Of a stretch of DNA of 64,000 bases, positions 1-11,408 are shown piece by piece. A model generated the notes under the pieces. It was given only the letters and a program-made list of their open reading frames with translations. It was not told the origin of the DNA and searched no databases. Position 1 is the stretch's first letter; every line of letters starts with the position of its first letter. Position numbers and translations under genes: made by a program. Source of the stretch: Xanthostigma xanthostigma (taxonomy: Eukaryota > Arthropoda > Insecta > Raphidioptera > Raphidiidae); contig OY754468.1 of NCBI GenBank assembly GCA_963575645.1, positions 23,894,465-23,958,464 on the forward strand, written 5' to 3'.

Positions 1-265
1 AACAAATCGTCTCAATCGATCAATTATTTTTCGAGCAGGATCAATTTAAAGCTCTAAATGGAGAAATATATATGCTCACAATATAAGGTCATTGTCAAAT
101 CGGATTTTTTTACAATCTTTTGTGCAGCCCAACATTACAGTTAAAACGTTTTAGTAAAAACTTTATGATATTTTTGATGCATTTTCCCTTAAACTATTTC
201 AATAGTAGAATCTGAATTTGAATAATCATTTCCTTCCTCTCTTACCATAGAAATTTTACTAAGGT
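1..265. other. AT-rich DNA, nothing recognised
   Basis: No repeat, RNA or coding signal was recognised before the hAT-type element that begins at 274. Confidence 0.5.
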
Positions 266-273
266 GTTGTAAC

Positions 274-798
274 TAGTGATGTGCCGGATATCCGTATCCG
301 CGGATATCCGAGGGAGAAGAAAGATCCGTATCTGTTAGTTTTTGGCGGATCTTTTACCTTATTAATTTTCAATTCATAGGTGAAATTTTATATATATAGG
401 TGATTAGGTAATAATGAAAACCTGTTAAATTCCGTTCAGATTATTTTTTATTTTTTTAAATTGTATTTGGCACCTTTATATTGCAAACATTTATCGTAGT
501 GAGTACCATAATAATAGTACATAACTCAAAGGTACTAAATCAACTATCTTTATAATGAGATATTGCACATCGATCTTTGGAAAGAGACAATTTGTTATGA
601 GAGTTAACTCTTAAAGAGGTCAATAACTTTTTCCCATAACAGATAGTCTCTTTCCAAAGGTCGATGTGCAATATTGACCGCCGCGTACTCTAAAACAGTT
701 AAGATCCGTATCCGTATCCGCGGATCTTGAAACCAAAAATCCGTATTCAGATCCGTATCCGCGGATATACATTTTTAACGATCCGGCACATCACTAAA
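274..798. mobile_element. non-autonomous hAT-type element (MITE) with 8-bp target duplication
   Basis: The element is flanked by a perfect 8-bp direct repeat GTTGTAAC (266-273 and 799-806), the size made by hAT transposases. Its ends are inverted copies of TAGTGATGTGCCGGAT; the right end carries two extra bases before the duplication. Subterminal regions hold repeated GGATATCCG/ATCCGTATCCGCGGAT words, probable transposase-binding repeats. A second inverted repeat of about 29 bp (560-588 with 646-675) sits in the centre. There is no open reading frame, so it would depend on a hAT transposase made elsewhere. Confidence 0.85.
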
Positions 799-882
799 GT
801 TGTAACACAAATTGTCTTTTTGAACGTTAATATCAACTCTTTATTTATTACACACGATGTTTTCGGTTTACGTATTTACTTA

Positions 883-1453
883 TTCGATCCTTAAAAGGTA
901 AAAAAGAACCCTGATACGATCACTTCGCTGTCTGTCTGTCAAGATCCTTTTTCTGAGGAACGCGTAAGGTATCAAATTGAAATTTATATATCAAATACTC
1001 AGGTCAGCAATCCCTTGGAACTGTGAAAAAATCAAACTTCTAAGTCAACGCAATTAAAAGATACGGCCGTTTATGCCGCATACTTTGACACTCGCAAGGG
1101 ATACAAAACCTATAGGGTACTTGTTGACCTAGAATCATGAAATTTGACAAGAAGCAATATCTTATATCAGTAGTAAAGGGAAAAATCCGAAAACCGTAAA
1201 TTTGTAGTCACAACACAAAAAAAATATTTTTTTTATACTGACTCACTTATCAAAACCTGTAATATTTCCCGTTGAACTAGAATCTTGTTTGGTACGAAAG
1301 AAAGTTGCATAGCACGTGTAAGGAAAAAATCTGAAAATCATAAATTTCTGATTCTATCTATAAAATGATTACATGACAAATTTATTTTTGGTGAAGTAAC
1401 GGTATGGTACCCTCAGGGCGCGAGTTCTACTCGCACTTGTCCGTCTTTTTTAC
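883..1453 (+). repeat. interspersed repeat family A, copy 1 (plus)
   Basis: This segment shares several blocks with 24066-24595 on the opposite strand: GAACCCT..ATCACTT..TGTCTGTC near the start, then ACCTATAGGGTACTT, CTAGAATCATGAAATTTG, AAATCCGAAAACCGTAAATT, and a terminal GCGCGAGTTCTACTCGCACT block ending in a T-run. No coding capacity is visible. I recall similar sequences as abundant in Lepidoptera but cannot assign a class; a short retroelement or the 3' end of a LINE is possible. Confidence 0.65.
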
Positions 1454-1573
1454 ACGCTTTATATTAACTTCACCTGTAAGTTTGTATGTATGTATGTTTG
1501 TTTGTTTGTAACCTTCGTTTGGACTACAGCAAGTGGTTTATTACTGTAGTATAATATGCCAGCACTGTAACTA

Positions 1574-1662
1574 CAGTGGTTAGCCGTGCGGTCTAAGGCA
1601 CGGGTCTTCGCTGACGTCAACTCTCGGAATCACGGGTCGTGGGTTCTAATCCCGTCCACGCC
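1574..1662 (+). tRNA. tRNA-like sequence (tRNA-derived SINE head or pseudogene)
   Basis: There is a Pol III box-A-like TAGCCGTGCGGTCTAAGG at 1581-1598 and a box-B-like GGGTTCTAATCCC at 1641-1653, about 45 bp apart, followed by CCACGCC and then an A-run and T-run. The spacing and the extra arm resemble a class II (Leu/Ser-type) tRNA. The 5' acceptor strand does not pair properly with CCACGCC and the T-stem is imperfect, so a functional tRNA is unlikely. The T-run around 1674-1681 could end Pol III transcription. Confidence 0.55.
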
Positions 1663-1697
1663 GAAAAAAAATTGTTTTTTTTCGGCAAATTTTTGAC

Positions 1698-1744
1698 AAT
1701 AAATCGAACTAAAAAGTGGAAAATAAATCGAACTAAAAAGTGGA
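1698..1744. repeat. two-copy 24-bp tandem repeat
   Basis: AATAAATCGAACTAAAAAG followed by TGGA occurs twice head to tail (1698 and 1722). The same GAACTAAAAAGT word recurs at 1789-1800 inside the neighbouring foldback, so this is probably an outgrowth of its arm. Confidence 0.7.
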
Positions 1745-1748
1745 TAAT

Positions 1749-2031
1749 AAATATAGTTTAAAAAAAACTTAAAAACACGCTTTATAACGAACTAAAAAGT
1801 AAAAAATATTTTTTTTAAAATAAGCTTAAAACAATGAATAAAAAATACTAGTATTATTGTGAAAAAGGCGTAGGGCGCTTTGTTCCACATTTTCGTACAT
1901 CGAGCGCCCCACAATAATACTAGTATTTTTTATTCGCTATTGTTTTAAGCTTATTTTAAAAAAAAATATTTTCTACTTTTTAGTTCGATATAAAGCGTGT
2001 TTTTTAGTTTTTTTTTTTAACTATATTTTTA
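1749..2031. mobile_element. foldback element, arms about 115 bp
   Basis: The left arm (from about 1749) and right arm (to about 2031) are near-perfect inverted copies: AATATAGTTT, CACGCTTTATA, CGAACTAAAAAGT, TAAGCTTAAAACAATG and AATACTAGTATTATTGTG all recur as reverse complements. The loop is flanked by a further inverted AGGGCGCT/AGCGCCCC pair. It has no ORF. It fits a long-TIR MITE or foldback transposon; no target duplication could be fixed because the ends are AT-rich. Confidence 0.75.
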
Positions 2032-3800
2032 ATACGTTAATTAACTTCATGAAAGTTTCTGAGTTAGTCCAATGGAACTATATTATTTAGATATTCTTAC
2101 ATATAGATGCTTTACTGGCTATCGAAATGGGTAAATGTCATCCACCTTTGAGAGTAGTGTATCTCTTAGAAATGATTCGTTCAGAATAGAAATACATCTT
2201 CAGATTGAGTCAAAACATGCCGTTTTTATCAACTGTCAGGGGTCTAACGCAGTCACGCCGTAATAAAAGTCAGTGACGTTAAATACTTTTATTTTAAGCT
2301 TACTCCTGTAAACTTAATTTTCAGTATCAACTAACAATGTACCAAGTTTTATCAACATTCTAGAAACACATTCGCTTGTTTACTTAGGTATCATACAAAA
2401 TGCTTGAAAAAACTCAAGAAAATCAAATCCAGTTACGGTTTAGCATATTATATTCAATTAAGGTTGAAACCATACATCGATGCCAGTAAACTTATTTAAA
2501 TTTTAGTATTTTTAGTTCGAAACTTTAAGAGTTTGTAGGTATCATTATTTCAAAAATCTAAATGATTGAACTTCAATAGAAAGCACATTTATTTTTTTTT
2601 AACCTCAACAGCTATAATTTATTTGGGTTTGTACTGCAAAATCATGTTTTCAATTTATTATTTTTTGAATAAATTTTTAAAATCCAAATGATCCTTTTAC
2701 CAGTTCTCGTTTTAGAATAGAAGGATGGAGCTGTGGGCTTGTAATAAAGAAGAGTTTTTAATGTATTAATTGTAATTTAGTATGACACATTATATACCTT
2801 TGTGAGGTGTACGGAATAAATCTGTTTATTATTATAGAATCGCCATATAAACAACGCTATTTCTACACGCTCGGTTTTCTCAACCCCCACAATATTAAAA
2901 ATGTATCTTCAGGATCTACCGTGAAAAATGTTTAATCATAAAAAGCACCAAGTAGCGTATCCGCTTTTTATATTTTTGTTATATGTATTTTTAATCGGAT
3001 AAAAATAATGCAAATAGTCAATTAATTGTTAATGATCAGTTCACAAATAAACGACCGTATCTGTAAGTACAACATACTTGTTTATATTTGAATAGCAAAG
3101 TGTTTTTGTAATTAAATAGGTTATTAAACTTACAAAATTATAATAATGACTGATAACTATTCTCAAATATTGTTTTCTACTTCTACGAATTTAATGTTAA
3201 TAATATAATAAATTGATACTTTTATTGTAATCAAGAGCTACGAAGTGTCTCTGATAAATAAAAATAATAAAGTGTAAACATTAAGTAAATTTAATACAAA
3301 ATTTGATAATTTAATTTCGCAATAACGTTAACTATAGCTGTGAGTAAAATACTGATAATAGGTAATTAACAATAAAATATTCTAATATTCGGCAGTTAAT
3401 GAAGCCGCCATCTTCTGTTTTTAAAGTGCAATTGGGGCGTAGTAATTCATATTTTCAATTTATTATTATTTTTGTAATTAAATAATACCTAAATTTATAT
3501 TTGTCACAACGACAAATTTTTTTGATTTTCAATTTATTATTAATAATAAATTGAAAAATCAATTAAAGTTTTGCGACTAATATAAATTTTGCGTTGATAT
3601 TCATTTTAGACGCAAACTTGAAGAAAAAAATTGTGCAACTATAAGCGTTGATTCCAAATTTTAAAATAATAAAAAACGTTTTTATATTAATAATTTCAAC
3701 AAAATTAAACTGTTGTTGTATTTATGGAATAATACGTGAATTTTATTATAAAACTCAAACAAATACAAAGATAAAATTTTATCAGCCGTCAGTGAATTAT
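2032..3800. other. AT-rich DNA, nothing recognised
   Basis: Very AT-rich sequence with short A/T runs. A GTGTACGGAATAAATCTG stretch near 2808 resembles a polyadenylation-type tail, but no source gene is visible. No coding region, RNA or repeat boundary was identified. Confidence 0.5.
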
Positions 3801-5239
3801 TTAAATGTCCGGTCCCTTTAAACTTTAAAGGCAAGATAGAAAGCATAACGATTCCGTTTTAACGAAACAAGAGATTCGACTCTCGTTAAAAACGAATAAC
3901 AATCTGTTCGTGCACAGTCGTATAATTTCGTGAGAATCGTTTAACGAACGGCTATACGAGCTATAGTAACGAACGCCCCACCCCGAACGACACGTAGACA
4001 GTCAACTGTTCGGCGCGTACCCCTCTCCGCATAATATTTGTCTGGCTGTGCCGATGTTACATACCCAGTCGGTAGTTGACACGTAAAAGTCGATATGTAA
4101 TGTGACCTAAGTGAAACATCGTTAAAACTAACGATAATTTTATTTGTTTACGTTATAAGACATTATTATTGAATATAAATACAGTGCATTTTTGTGACTC
4201 TGTGCTTTTTATAAGAAATGTGAAATAAACGTTTTAAATTTGAAACACTTTTTGTTAATTACATAAGCGTATTATAATTGTGTTACCTAATGGAATCAAG
4301 TGGTGCTTCTACTAGCTGTTGTTTTTATCAATAAAATAATAGTGTTAAAATGTTATAGTAGATGTGATGTACATTTTGCCGTTACCATTTCGTAAGTAGG
4401 CTGTGTACAGCCATTTTGTTTTATATATCGTCAGTCGCATATGGATGTACCTCTGCATTACTTGCATACGTGTGAGTATACCGGGTGTTTGTTTTGATAT
4501 CTTGCAATTTTGACAGTTCATAATTTATACACATTTAACAATGTTATTTGAACAATTGCATCGGATGTTTACGTATTTTATGTTAATTTTCAATGTCAAG
4601 CGCAAATGATTTAAAAAAGTCGTTGCAACACATACTAATTGGATGAGAGTCAACATCTTTCGAAATATGCATAGTTATTTTATGCGCATTTGTTATTTTA
4701 ATTATTATATTTACACATTGGAAGAAAATCAACAGTATATTAAATTTTTAACTGTAGTTTCAATGACGACACAAATTTCAGTTTGACGTCATAAAGGTTA
4801 AAACATCGAAAGACCATATTAAGTAAATGTTAATTTGACATGGTGTTGTAAATAACAGTCAGGAGCGTCTTGAATAATAATAATTACTATTACCTATATG
4901 GTCTATATTGAGCAGAAAATTGTTACTCGTTTAACGGCGCAACGCTTGAAATTTGTTTACCGTTATTATGCGACTATAGTTCTCCGACTTATGAAATATG
5001 TCACGTTTTCCGCATTAGTAACACCAACGGTGATGCAGTAATAGTGAGATCAAAGTTTCAAAATATAGATTATAGACGCTCGACAACAGAAATGTGTTAA
5101 TATTCTTAAGATTTTTGCATTAACTTATATATAAAAAAGAAAACAAATTTAACAGTTAGCGCTTTCCTTACGCTAATCCAGAGTTTATAATCAATATTGT
5201 TTGTAATGTGTACTTTATTATCTGTTGTAATGTATATAG
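3801..5239. other. apparently unique region upstream of a promoter-like segment
   Basis: No repeat shared with the rest of the window was seen. GC is locally higher at 3940-4085, with a CCCCACCCCG box at about 3977. A perfect cAMP-response-element octamer TGACGTCA lies at 4784-4791. The region could be upstream regulatory DNA for the candidate promoter at 5240-5400. Confidence 0.35.
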
Positions 5240-5400
5240 TGACGTCAAAGAATTAATGACGTGGCTTTGATTAAACAAAACACTCGGTATGCTTTTTCCA
5301 TTGTTGAGTGTGATCTTGTACTGCGAGCAGCAATTGTGTGCATATAGTACATAATATTATGGGCAGCCGGTTCGACTCAGTTCAGAGGAAAGGCAGTTAC
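5240..5400 (+). promoter_or_regulatory. candidate promoter with CRE, TATA-like and initiator motifs
   Basis: A perfect TGACGTCA is at 5240-5247 and a half site TGACG at 5257-5261. An AT-rich TATA-like stretch ATAATATTAT is at 5351-5360, and an arthropod-type initiator TCAGTTC at 5377-5383 would put the start at 5379. The CRE then sits near -139 and the TATA-like stretch near -28, a plausible spacing. Base composition changes to GC-rich downstream, as in a 5' untranslated region. This is a motif reading only; no transcript evidence is available. Confidence 0.4.
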
Positions 5401-5435
5401 AGTGCACGGCGGTGGTTTTTAGGTCATTAGCAGGA

Positions 5436-5486
5436 ATGCCAAGCATTCGCACTTTGAACGGGATCGCGTCGCCGCCAGCCAACTAA
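5436..5486 (+). CDS. candidate upstream ORF, 16 codons
   Basis: ATG at 5436 opens a 16-codon frame reading MPSIRTLNGIASPPAN that stops at TAA 5484-5486, one base before the next ATG at 5488. Its composition is much more GC-rich than the surroundings. If the promoter at 5240-5400 is real, this would be a uORF whose termination-reinitiation geometry could control the following ORF. Chance occurrence cannot be excluded. Confidence 0.25.
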   Translation: MPSIRTLNGIASPPAN

Positions 5487-5487
5487 A

Positions 5488-5559
5488 ATGCGCTTTCCTG
5501 GACCAATTCCATATTATGTTATTGTCATTTATTATTTCTCGACTATTTACGCCTGCTGA
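5488..5559 (+). CDS. candidate short ORF with signal-like hydrophobic peptide (or truncated first coding exon)
   Basis: ATG at 5488 has an A-rich context (CTAAAATG). The 23-codon product begins MRFPGPIPYY and continues with a hydrophobic run VIVIYYF, then STIYAC before TGA at 5557. A basic residue followed by a hydrophobic core resembles a signal peptide or a membrane micropeptide. No good splice donor precedes the stop, so a longer spliced product is not supported from this reading. No family was recognised. Confidence 0.25.
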   Translation: MRFPGPIPYYVIVIYYFSTIYAC

Positions 5560-7690
5560 CGTGACAGACTTTAATGAATGCAATGTGCCACACTGTATAA
5601 AACGTACTTTTTATATTAGTAGAATACAAATATCAAAGAGTGATAAGAAAATGATGATAAAAAAGTTATATATTTTTTTAAACTTTAACACCATGTAGCT
5701 CAAAATATAATAAGTTTAGGACATATGCTGATATTAACTTTTCTTCTTAAAATCACCCAAGGATTCACACTCTTTAAGTATCTGCACTCAATTAATAAAC
5801 AACCTATATAATTGAGACAGTTGTTAAAATAAATCAGAAGAAAAACCTTGCTCGTGAATATTTAGGATTGTATTTTTTTATATCAATTTCAAACAATTTA
5901 GTATGAAGTCAAAATTTTTACTCTATATACTATCAATAGCCAACAGTTTCATATGTAGTCGCTATAATATATCAGACTAGTTTTGAGTTGCATTTTTGTT
6001 TCATTTCGAGTAAATTTCAGTTGTCAATTCAGTTATTCAATTGCCTTATAGCAATAATTAAATCTAAATATTATATTCGCTTAATTTTATCGAAGCATAC
6101 GAATTTTTGTGTGACACACTGTATAGTTATTTATATAATGTAGTATGCGTTAATTAGTAAAACAAACATTGATCCTTATTCGGAGGTGTCATGGCCATAC
6201 TAAGAGTTAAGGCTAGACTTAATCAGTAAACAATATATACAACTTACACAATATATTTTATTAGCCTGAACTGTATTGTTTCATTAATAATACGAAGTTC
6301 ACACCATCGCACCGGCACAAAGTTGTCAGTATTATTAAATAATAAAGCCGGCAAAATAGTGTACAATTTTGTAGACACGCAGGTACTAGGCGCACTCTCT
6401 TGAGTCTAGGCAACTTAATTTCTACAGTATTTATCCAAAGAGTGTATAGTTTCCATTTCATAGTGTCAGTTGATACTTTTACCAAGTTTTAGATTAGAAT
6501 AAACTTTTATCAGAACCGACCTTAAGGCGATCAAAGACGTGGTTACGTTATCCCTGATAGTTGACTGAGGTTATAATAATCAGTGACAGGTCTCTCCTGT
6601 CAGTGATAAACTATGATAAAGACTGCATATTTTGAATGCTTAGATGTTTTTTTGTGCGGACATGCTGCAGTTTTACCTTTATAACAAATTAGCAAACGCA
6701 CTGGTCATTCTTAAGGTATTTTAAAATGAGTCATAGTTCAGGTGAAACTACTACTTTACCTACATAGAATTGGGATCGAATAGTACGTTACACAATGAAA
6801 TATATAATAAATAATAATGTTGAGTCTTTCCAAAGATTTATATTTCACTACATTCCAAATCGTGATATCGCTTGTGATTTTTTTAAAAACAATAGGCTCC
6901 AAATGTCGAGAGTTGTCCCGGCATAACATTTTCAACTAACCTCATTCTTTCGCTGTTCTTATTTTCATGTCTATTTCGCATAAAATAATGTCTTTCATTC
7001 ATAATTCTCTCCTTCTACGAAATATCTGTGAGAAGGTATTTGCCCACTGTTAAAGAGAAACTGATTTTACATTTAGTCCTTTCATGGCGCCATATTGATT
7101 ACATAACAATTAGCCAACTCCCGAATATGGCATCCAAATACTTGACTCTAAATGTATGTGGTGCTGGGAAAATTGTAGTTCACGTGCCGGAAAACTGGAA
7201 ATTTTCTTCCAGATTTGTATAGCCAGTAGCCACCGTCTTTATCTATACTACCATGTAAAAATCTTCGTATGTATGTAGGTATGTTTGATTTAACTTAAAA
7301 ACTATTTGACAACAACTATTTTTTAAATGTTTCTTATAATTCCAGAAACACAATAGATTATGTTTTATTTCACTATTTATCGCAAGGTTAATCAATTTAA
7401 TTTCTTTTTCGGCATATACTTTTCTAGAAACATAAAATCGTAACATGGTGCAGTATGTTCACAGCAGACTTCTCCCATTACCACTGCAGTCAAGGCCGAC
7501 CAGTATCCCGCTTTCTCCCGCGACTGTGTTATCTGTGAAATAGTCAGTGCAGTTGCAAGGCATTCGACATTCGGCTTCCGATTTCGCATGACGGTAGAGT
7601 ATATAGGTACAAGCTCCTAATACGTGGGCTGGTATTAGGCTATCTCATTAATCCATAATCAGGGGGCTCTTATTCTGGGGAAAACATGTA
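5560..7690. other. no recognisable gene or repeat
   Basis: Open frames of 60-75 codons occur here by chance and show no recognisable domain. A short GTATGTATGTAGGTATG stretch lies near 7267. Nothing else was identified. Confidence 0.45.
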
Positions 7691-7698
7691 TTAATTAA

Positions 7699-8092
7699 CA
7701 ATGCCGGATTATATCAAGTGCCGCCTATACGCTAAAACAGGCTTGCCGCCCACTTAAGGCTAGCGTTTTCCCGACTTTCAAATCATTCCATCATTCTGCA
7801 TATATTTGCTTTAGTAGCCCGCAAATACACCAGGTTTGAACTAGGTTCTCATTTATCCTACCAAGACTCATGTTCGAGGGAAAACGTTGCCTCCCGCCCC
7901 TGATAACGTGCTATGTACCTATATTAATATTATTCAGTTAGTAATATCTGATTACGATTGGAGGTTCAAGACATACCGTCATTTCGTTAGTTAGAAATCA
8001 TTTAATTTTTTTTTGCGACCGTCCCTGCCGCCCCTCCGACGAGTGCCGCCCTACGCTTCAGCGTAGTTAGCGTGTAAGTTAATCCGGCACTG
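7699..8092. mobile_element. non-autonomous hAT-type element with palindromic 8-bp target duplication
   Basis: A perfect 8-bp direct repeat TTAATTAA (7691-7698 and 8093-8100) flanks the element. The ends are CAATGCCGGATTA and, as reverse complement, CAGTGCCGGATTAA. Subterminal GTGCCGCC and CTACGCT/GCGTAG words repeat. There is no ORF. The target duplication size and CAGTG-type ends support a hAT-derived MITE. Confidence 0.85.
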
Positions 8093-8100
8093 TTAATTAA

Positions 8101-9410
8101 AAAGAGGCCGCTCCAGGAAAATATTCAATAGGCAATCTACCGGGCTGCTATTCTGTTATAAAATCCACCAATGTATCGATTATGTAGTGGTTTTACCTGG
8201 TCACACTAATAAATGACCAAAAAAAAAGAAAAACATGAAATCCGTAAGAAAGAAATTCGGTACATATTTGAAATTTTTAACCCATGAATTGTTTTATGGC
8301 TTAAAATAAATACCGGAAGGGATATGTCAGTCATACAGGGACTAACGTTATGTCATTATCTGTCAGGACACAATAAGGCAATTAGATGTAAGCATATACA
8401 CACACTCGGGCATGCAGCAATACCACGCCACCCCACCACTAGTGGTCTACACTCAACCTCCGCATGATGGATGTGTCGGGGTGTCTAGACGATACTACAT
8501 TCAAAGTTCAACCCCCGAGATATTAGTACATTGTACATGGTTCTATTACACGGTGCAGTTCTACGTACGCTCACAGACTAGCTTTCTGTATTATATACCA
8601 GTCTTTACCCGCTGCTCCATCGTATTAATATAGTTGTTTTTGACAGAACTTTTATATTAATCCGGTCGAAGCCGGATTAAACATATCCCTATTGGAATTT
8701 TACAGAAAAAATCATAAACACAGTACATTTTACGTGCTGTTAATATTACTAGTAATATCAACATTTTACTAGTATATATAATATATGAAAAATGACGGAT
8801 TCGACATTACATTTGACATAAATTCCGCCCATATATGTCAAACAGAGTACCTACTTTAAGAGACATCTATTTTTACACGGTTCCAATCGTATTTTTAATC
8901 CAAAAATAGACTTTTTACGTCAAATTAGAGCTACTGGTTTCGTGTTAAAGCGCTACGGGCCAAATTTTTATTTTTTTTTTGTCCAGGTCACAGCGTTCCT
9001 CTCTAAATATATGATGATTTTACAATAAAATTAAGAGATAGTTTTTAGAAAAAACATTCCTTTCTAAGTGTTTAAGTTCACAATTTCGTCATGACATTTT
9101 TTTGAGAGATATAAATAACCTTCTTTTGATCTCGGGGTCGTCCATAAACAATTATTCTAGGAATGTTTTTGTTTGGATTCTGTTTATATATTTATGAAAA
9201 CAATTACTTGGAAATAATCTCTTATTAATGAGTCATTTAGATTGAAATTAATAATGTATAAAAATTGCATAAGTTCTATTTTTTATGTAGTTATCAAATA
9301 TCATTTTCAATTCAGTTCAGTTACGATAATTAATCAGCAAGCGTATATTGTCAGAATCGTACATTGAAGACAGTGCTTCTTATAGGTAAACTAGCTTTTG
9401 CTATTAGCCA
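8101..9410. other. no recognisable gene or repeat
   Basis: AT-rich sequence with A-runs and T-runs. The 73-codon frame near 8412 has no recognisable domain. Nothing is supported here. Confidence 0.45.
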
Positions 9411-9415
9411 AGTAC

Positions 9416-9477
9416 GGTCCCGGGATTTTCGGGGCCAGAAAACGGCCGGGATCCCGAGATTCGGGATCCCGGGATTG
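9416..9477. mobile_element. GC-rich hAT-like terminal fragment
   Basis: CGGTCCCGGGATTTTCGGGG followed by repeated GGGATCCCGAGATTCGGGAT forms a cluster of CCCGGGAT palindromic words. Such clusters mark the ends of some hAT families. No matching second end or target duplication was found, so this is probably one end of a decayed copy. Confidence 0.4.
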
Positions 9478-9479
9478 TA

Positions 9480-11050
9480 TTCTCTAATCACAGCTAATAG
9501 GTCTTTTGGATTAATGCATAATATGTTAATGTTGTCCTCTGATTTAATGGCGTCAAACAACCGACTACTGTCCATTCTACTGACACATCGCTGCTCTCCG
9601 TACAAATCATAATATGTTAAGAATTTATAATTTATTATTTACAGATGTCTTCTGGCAAATTGTTTATTTCGATTTGGCCACAAGGCAAAATCGCTTATGT
9701 CGAACTAATATCGTTTGAGTTATCCAGCACAGAAGTAGATGATTCAGTTTTACATTTTTCACGACGATCATCTATGCCTTCAATAAATATTTTCCAGCTT
9801 TTACGAGCGTCAGAACGTCGAGTCAAAGATTCAACCCACAAACGCACATTTGAAAATTTAACCGACTCGGACTTCACATTGTTTTGGCGAGTTCAGATAA
9901 ATTTAAAAATGCACGTTAATTATTTTCTTTCGAATCGTTGTTTGTGACACTCGTACAAGTAGGAAGGAGAGGTTGGCCGTGCTGTCTCTTCTGATTGCCA
10001 CGGAAAACAATCGGTTTGAAAATTGAAGAACAGTTTACATTTGTGTAGAGACGAAATGCAAAACTAGTAAAAAATACATATTAAACACGTTTTATATAAT
10101 TTACACTTACGAGCTTAATTTTATAAGTATTGTTTTGCACAGCACAGTGGCCACGTTAGACAAAAGTCTGACGAACCCCAGTGTCGTGCTGAAAAAATAT
10201 TACAAAATAAAGTTCTTTAAGTGGGTATGAAATTTATTTTACAACGTATTCATTTACATCAAGTAACGAACTATTTTAATGTATTTAGAAAATGTTTCTG
10301 AAGATACGAAATAAATTACAGAAAATTCGACATAATCGCAATTGCCTTTTGGCCAGATAAATATATACTATGTAGTATGTATTTGTGTTTATTGTATGAT
10401 AGTTATCCATCTGCGCCAACCTTGGTTTTTACAATATGGTAAACATATCTATCTCTGTGTACAAGTGGATGTGTTTTTTTCTCTTTAACAGTCTTTTAAC
10501 AACATGTTATTAAGAATGTTAAACGACCGCTGTTAGAATAATATAGTTTTTATCGCGCTTAATATTATATCATCTATGTGCGATATTACATAAATGCCAA
10601 ACACACACACACATACATACATACTGACACATTTACACTGTTGATAAATTGCAGTTAATCGCCTATTTTCTTTTCCGGTTTGGAATTTTGTTGTATTTTT
10701 ATGAAAACAGTTAGAGATGTTCCTTTATCATTGCTTTAAAAGGCGTATTTTTAGCATTTAGACGAAATATTCTCTCATAAATAAATCGTTACTATAAAGT
10801 CGGTTTTTGTTGCTTTAATAACGGTGAAATTTCGTTACAACAGAAAATATGTCGGTGCTATTGAATCTTCACTGTAAAATTATAAATTTTGAAATACCTA
10901 CATCTTCTTTTTTTGGTGAAATTATCAGTGCTAGGCACTAGCTATCATAGACGGTGTAGGCTCTTGCGCAATAGCGTCGAATTCATCAGGAAATTTCGAG
11001 AATTATAAAAAAGAGCTTAAAATTCCGACTACAGTCGAATTATTTCGTTT
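9480..11050. other. no gene recognised; short CA repeat
   Basis: Contains a short (AC)n/(ATAC)n run at about 10601-10624. The 100-codon frame at 9645-9947 and frames opposite it show no known domain and are regarded as chance. Nothing else was identified. Confidence 0.45.
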
Positions 11051-11059
11051 TCAACACCA

Positions 11060-11250
11060 TCTATTTTCAACTGATTTTACTCACGTATTTTCAAGTTTTT
11101 AGTCCCTACTTCTCACGCAAAATGTTTCCTCCTTGCGCGTGTCGTTACGTTAGACAACGTATAACCTCAATTTAATAAAAGCTATTTTCTGATTGATCTA
11201 AGGCTACCACGAAGTGAGAATGAAGGAGAAGTTGAAAATACATGAGTTTT
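11060..11250. mobile_element. Tigger-type MITE, copy A, 3' end interrupted
   Basis: Shares with 35186-35438 the blocks CTATTTTCAACTGATTT, CACGTATTTTCAAGTTTTTA, GTCCCTACTTCTC and GAAGTGAG.ATGAAGGAG. It ends in GAAAATACATGAGTT, matching the terminal inverted repeat of the complete copy, but the last bases are replaced by the foldback that begins at 11251. Confidence 0.65.
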
Positions 11251-11408
11251 AATATATATGTTACGGCTAAAGGTAGGAGTGAACATAAACTTAAGATTAG
11301 CCGGCTAAACTTAGGTTTATCTTTAGCTGCTCTCGAAGATAAACCTAAGTTTAGCCGGCTAATCTTAAGTTTATGTTCACACCTACCTTTAGCCGTAACA
11401 TATATATT
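11251..11408. mobile_element. near-perfect foldback (73-bp arms, 12-nt loop)
   Basis: Arms 11251-11323 and 11336-11408 are reverse complements with one mismatch; the loop is TAGCTGCTCTCG. The ends read AATATATATGTTACGG and its complement. It lies at the end of a Tigger-type MITE. Near-perfect arms suggest a recent origin. There is no coding content. Confidence 0.85.

Noticed and set aside
9351..9947. Opposed frames of 82-100 codons as a hAT zinc-finger protein
   Set aside because: No Cys/His spacing of a BED finger could be seen, and the adjoining CCCGGGAT cluster alone does not establish a transposase gene.
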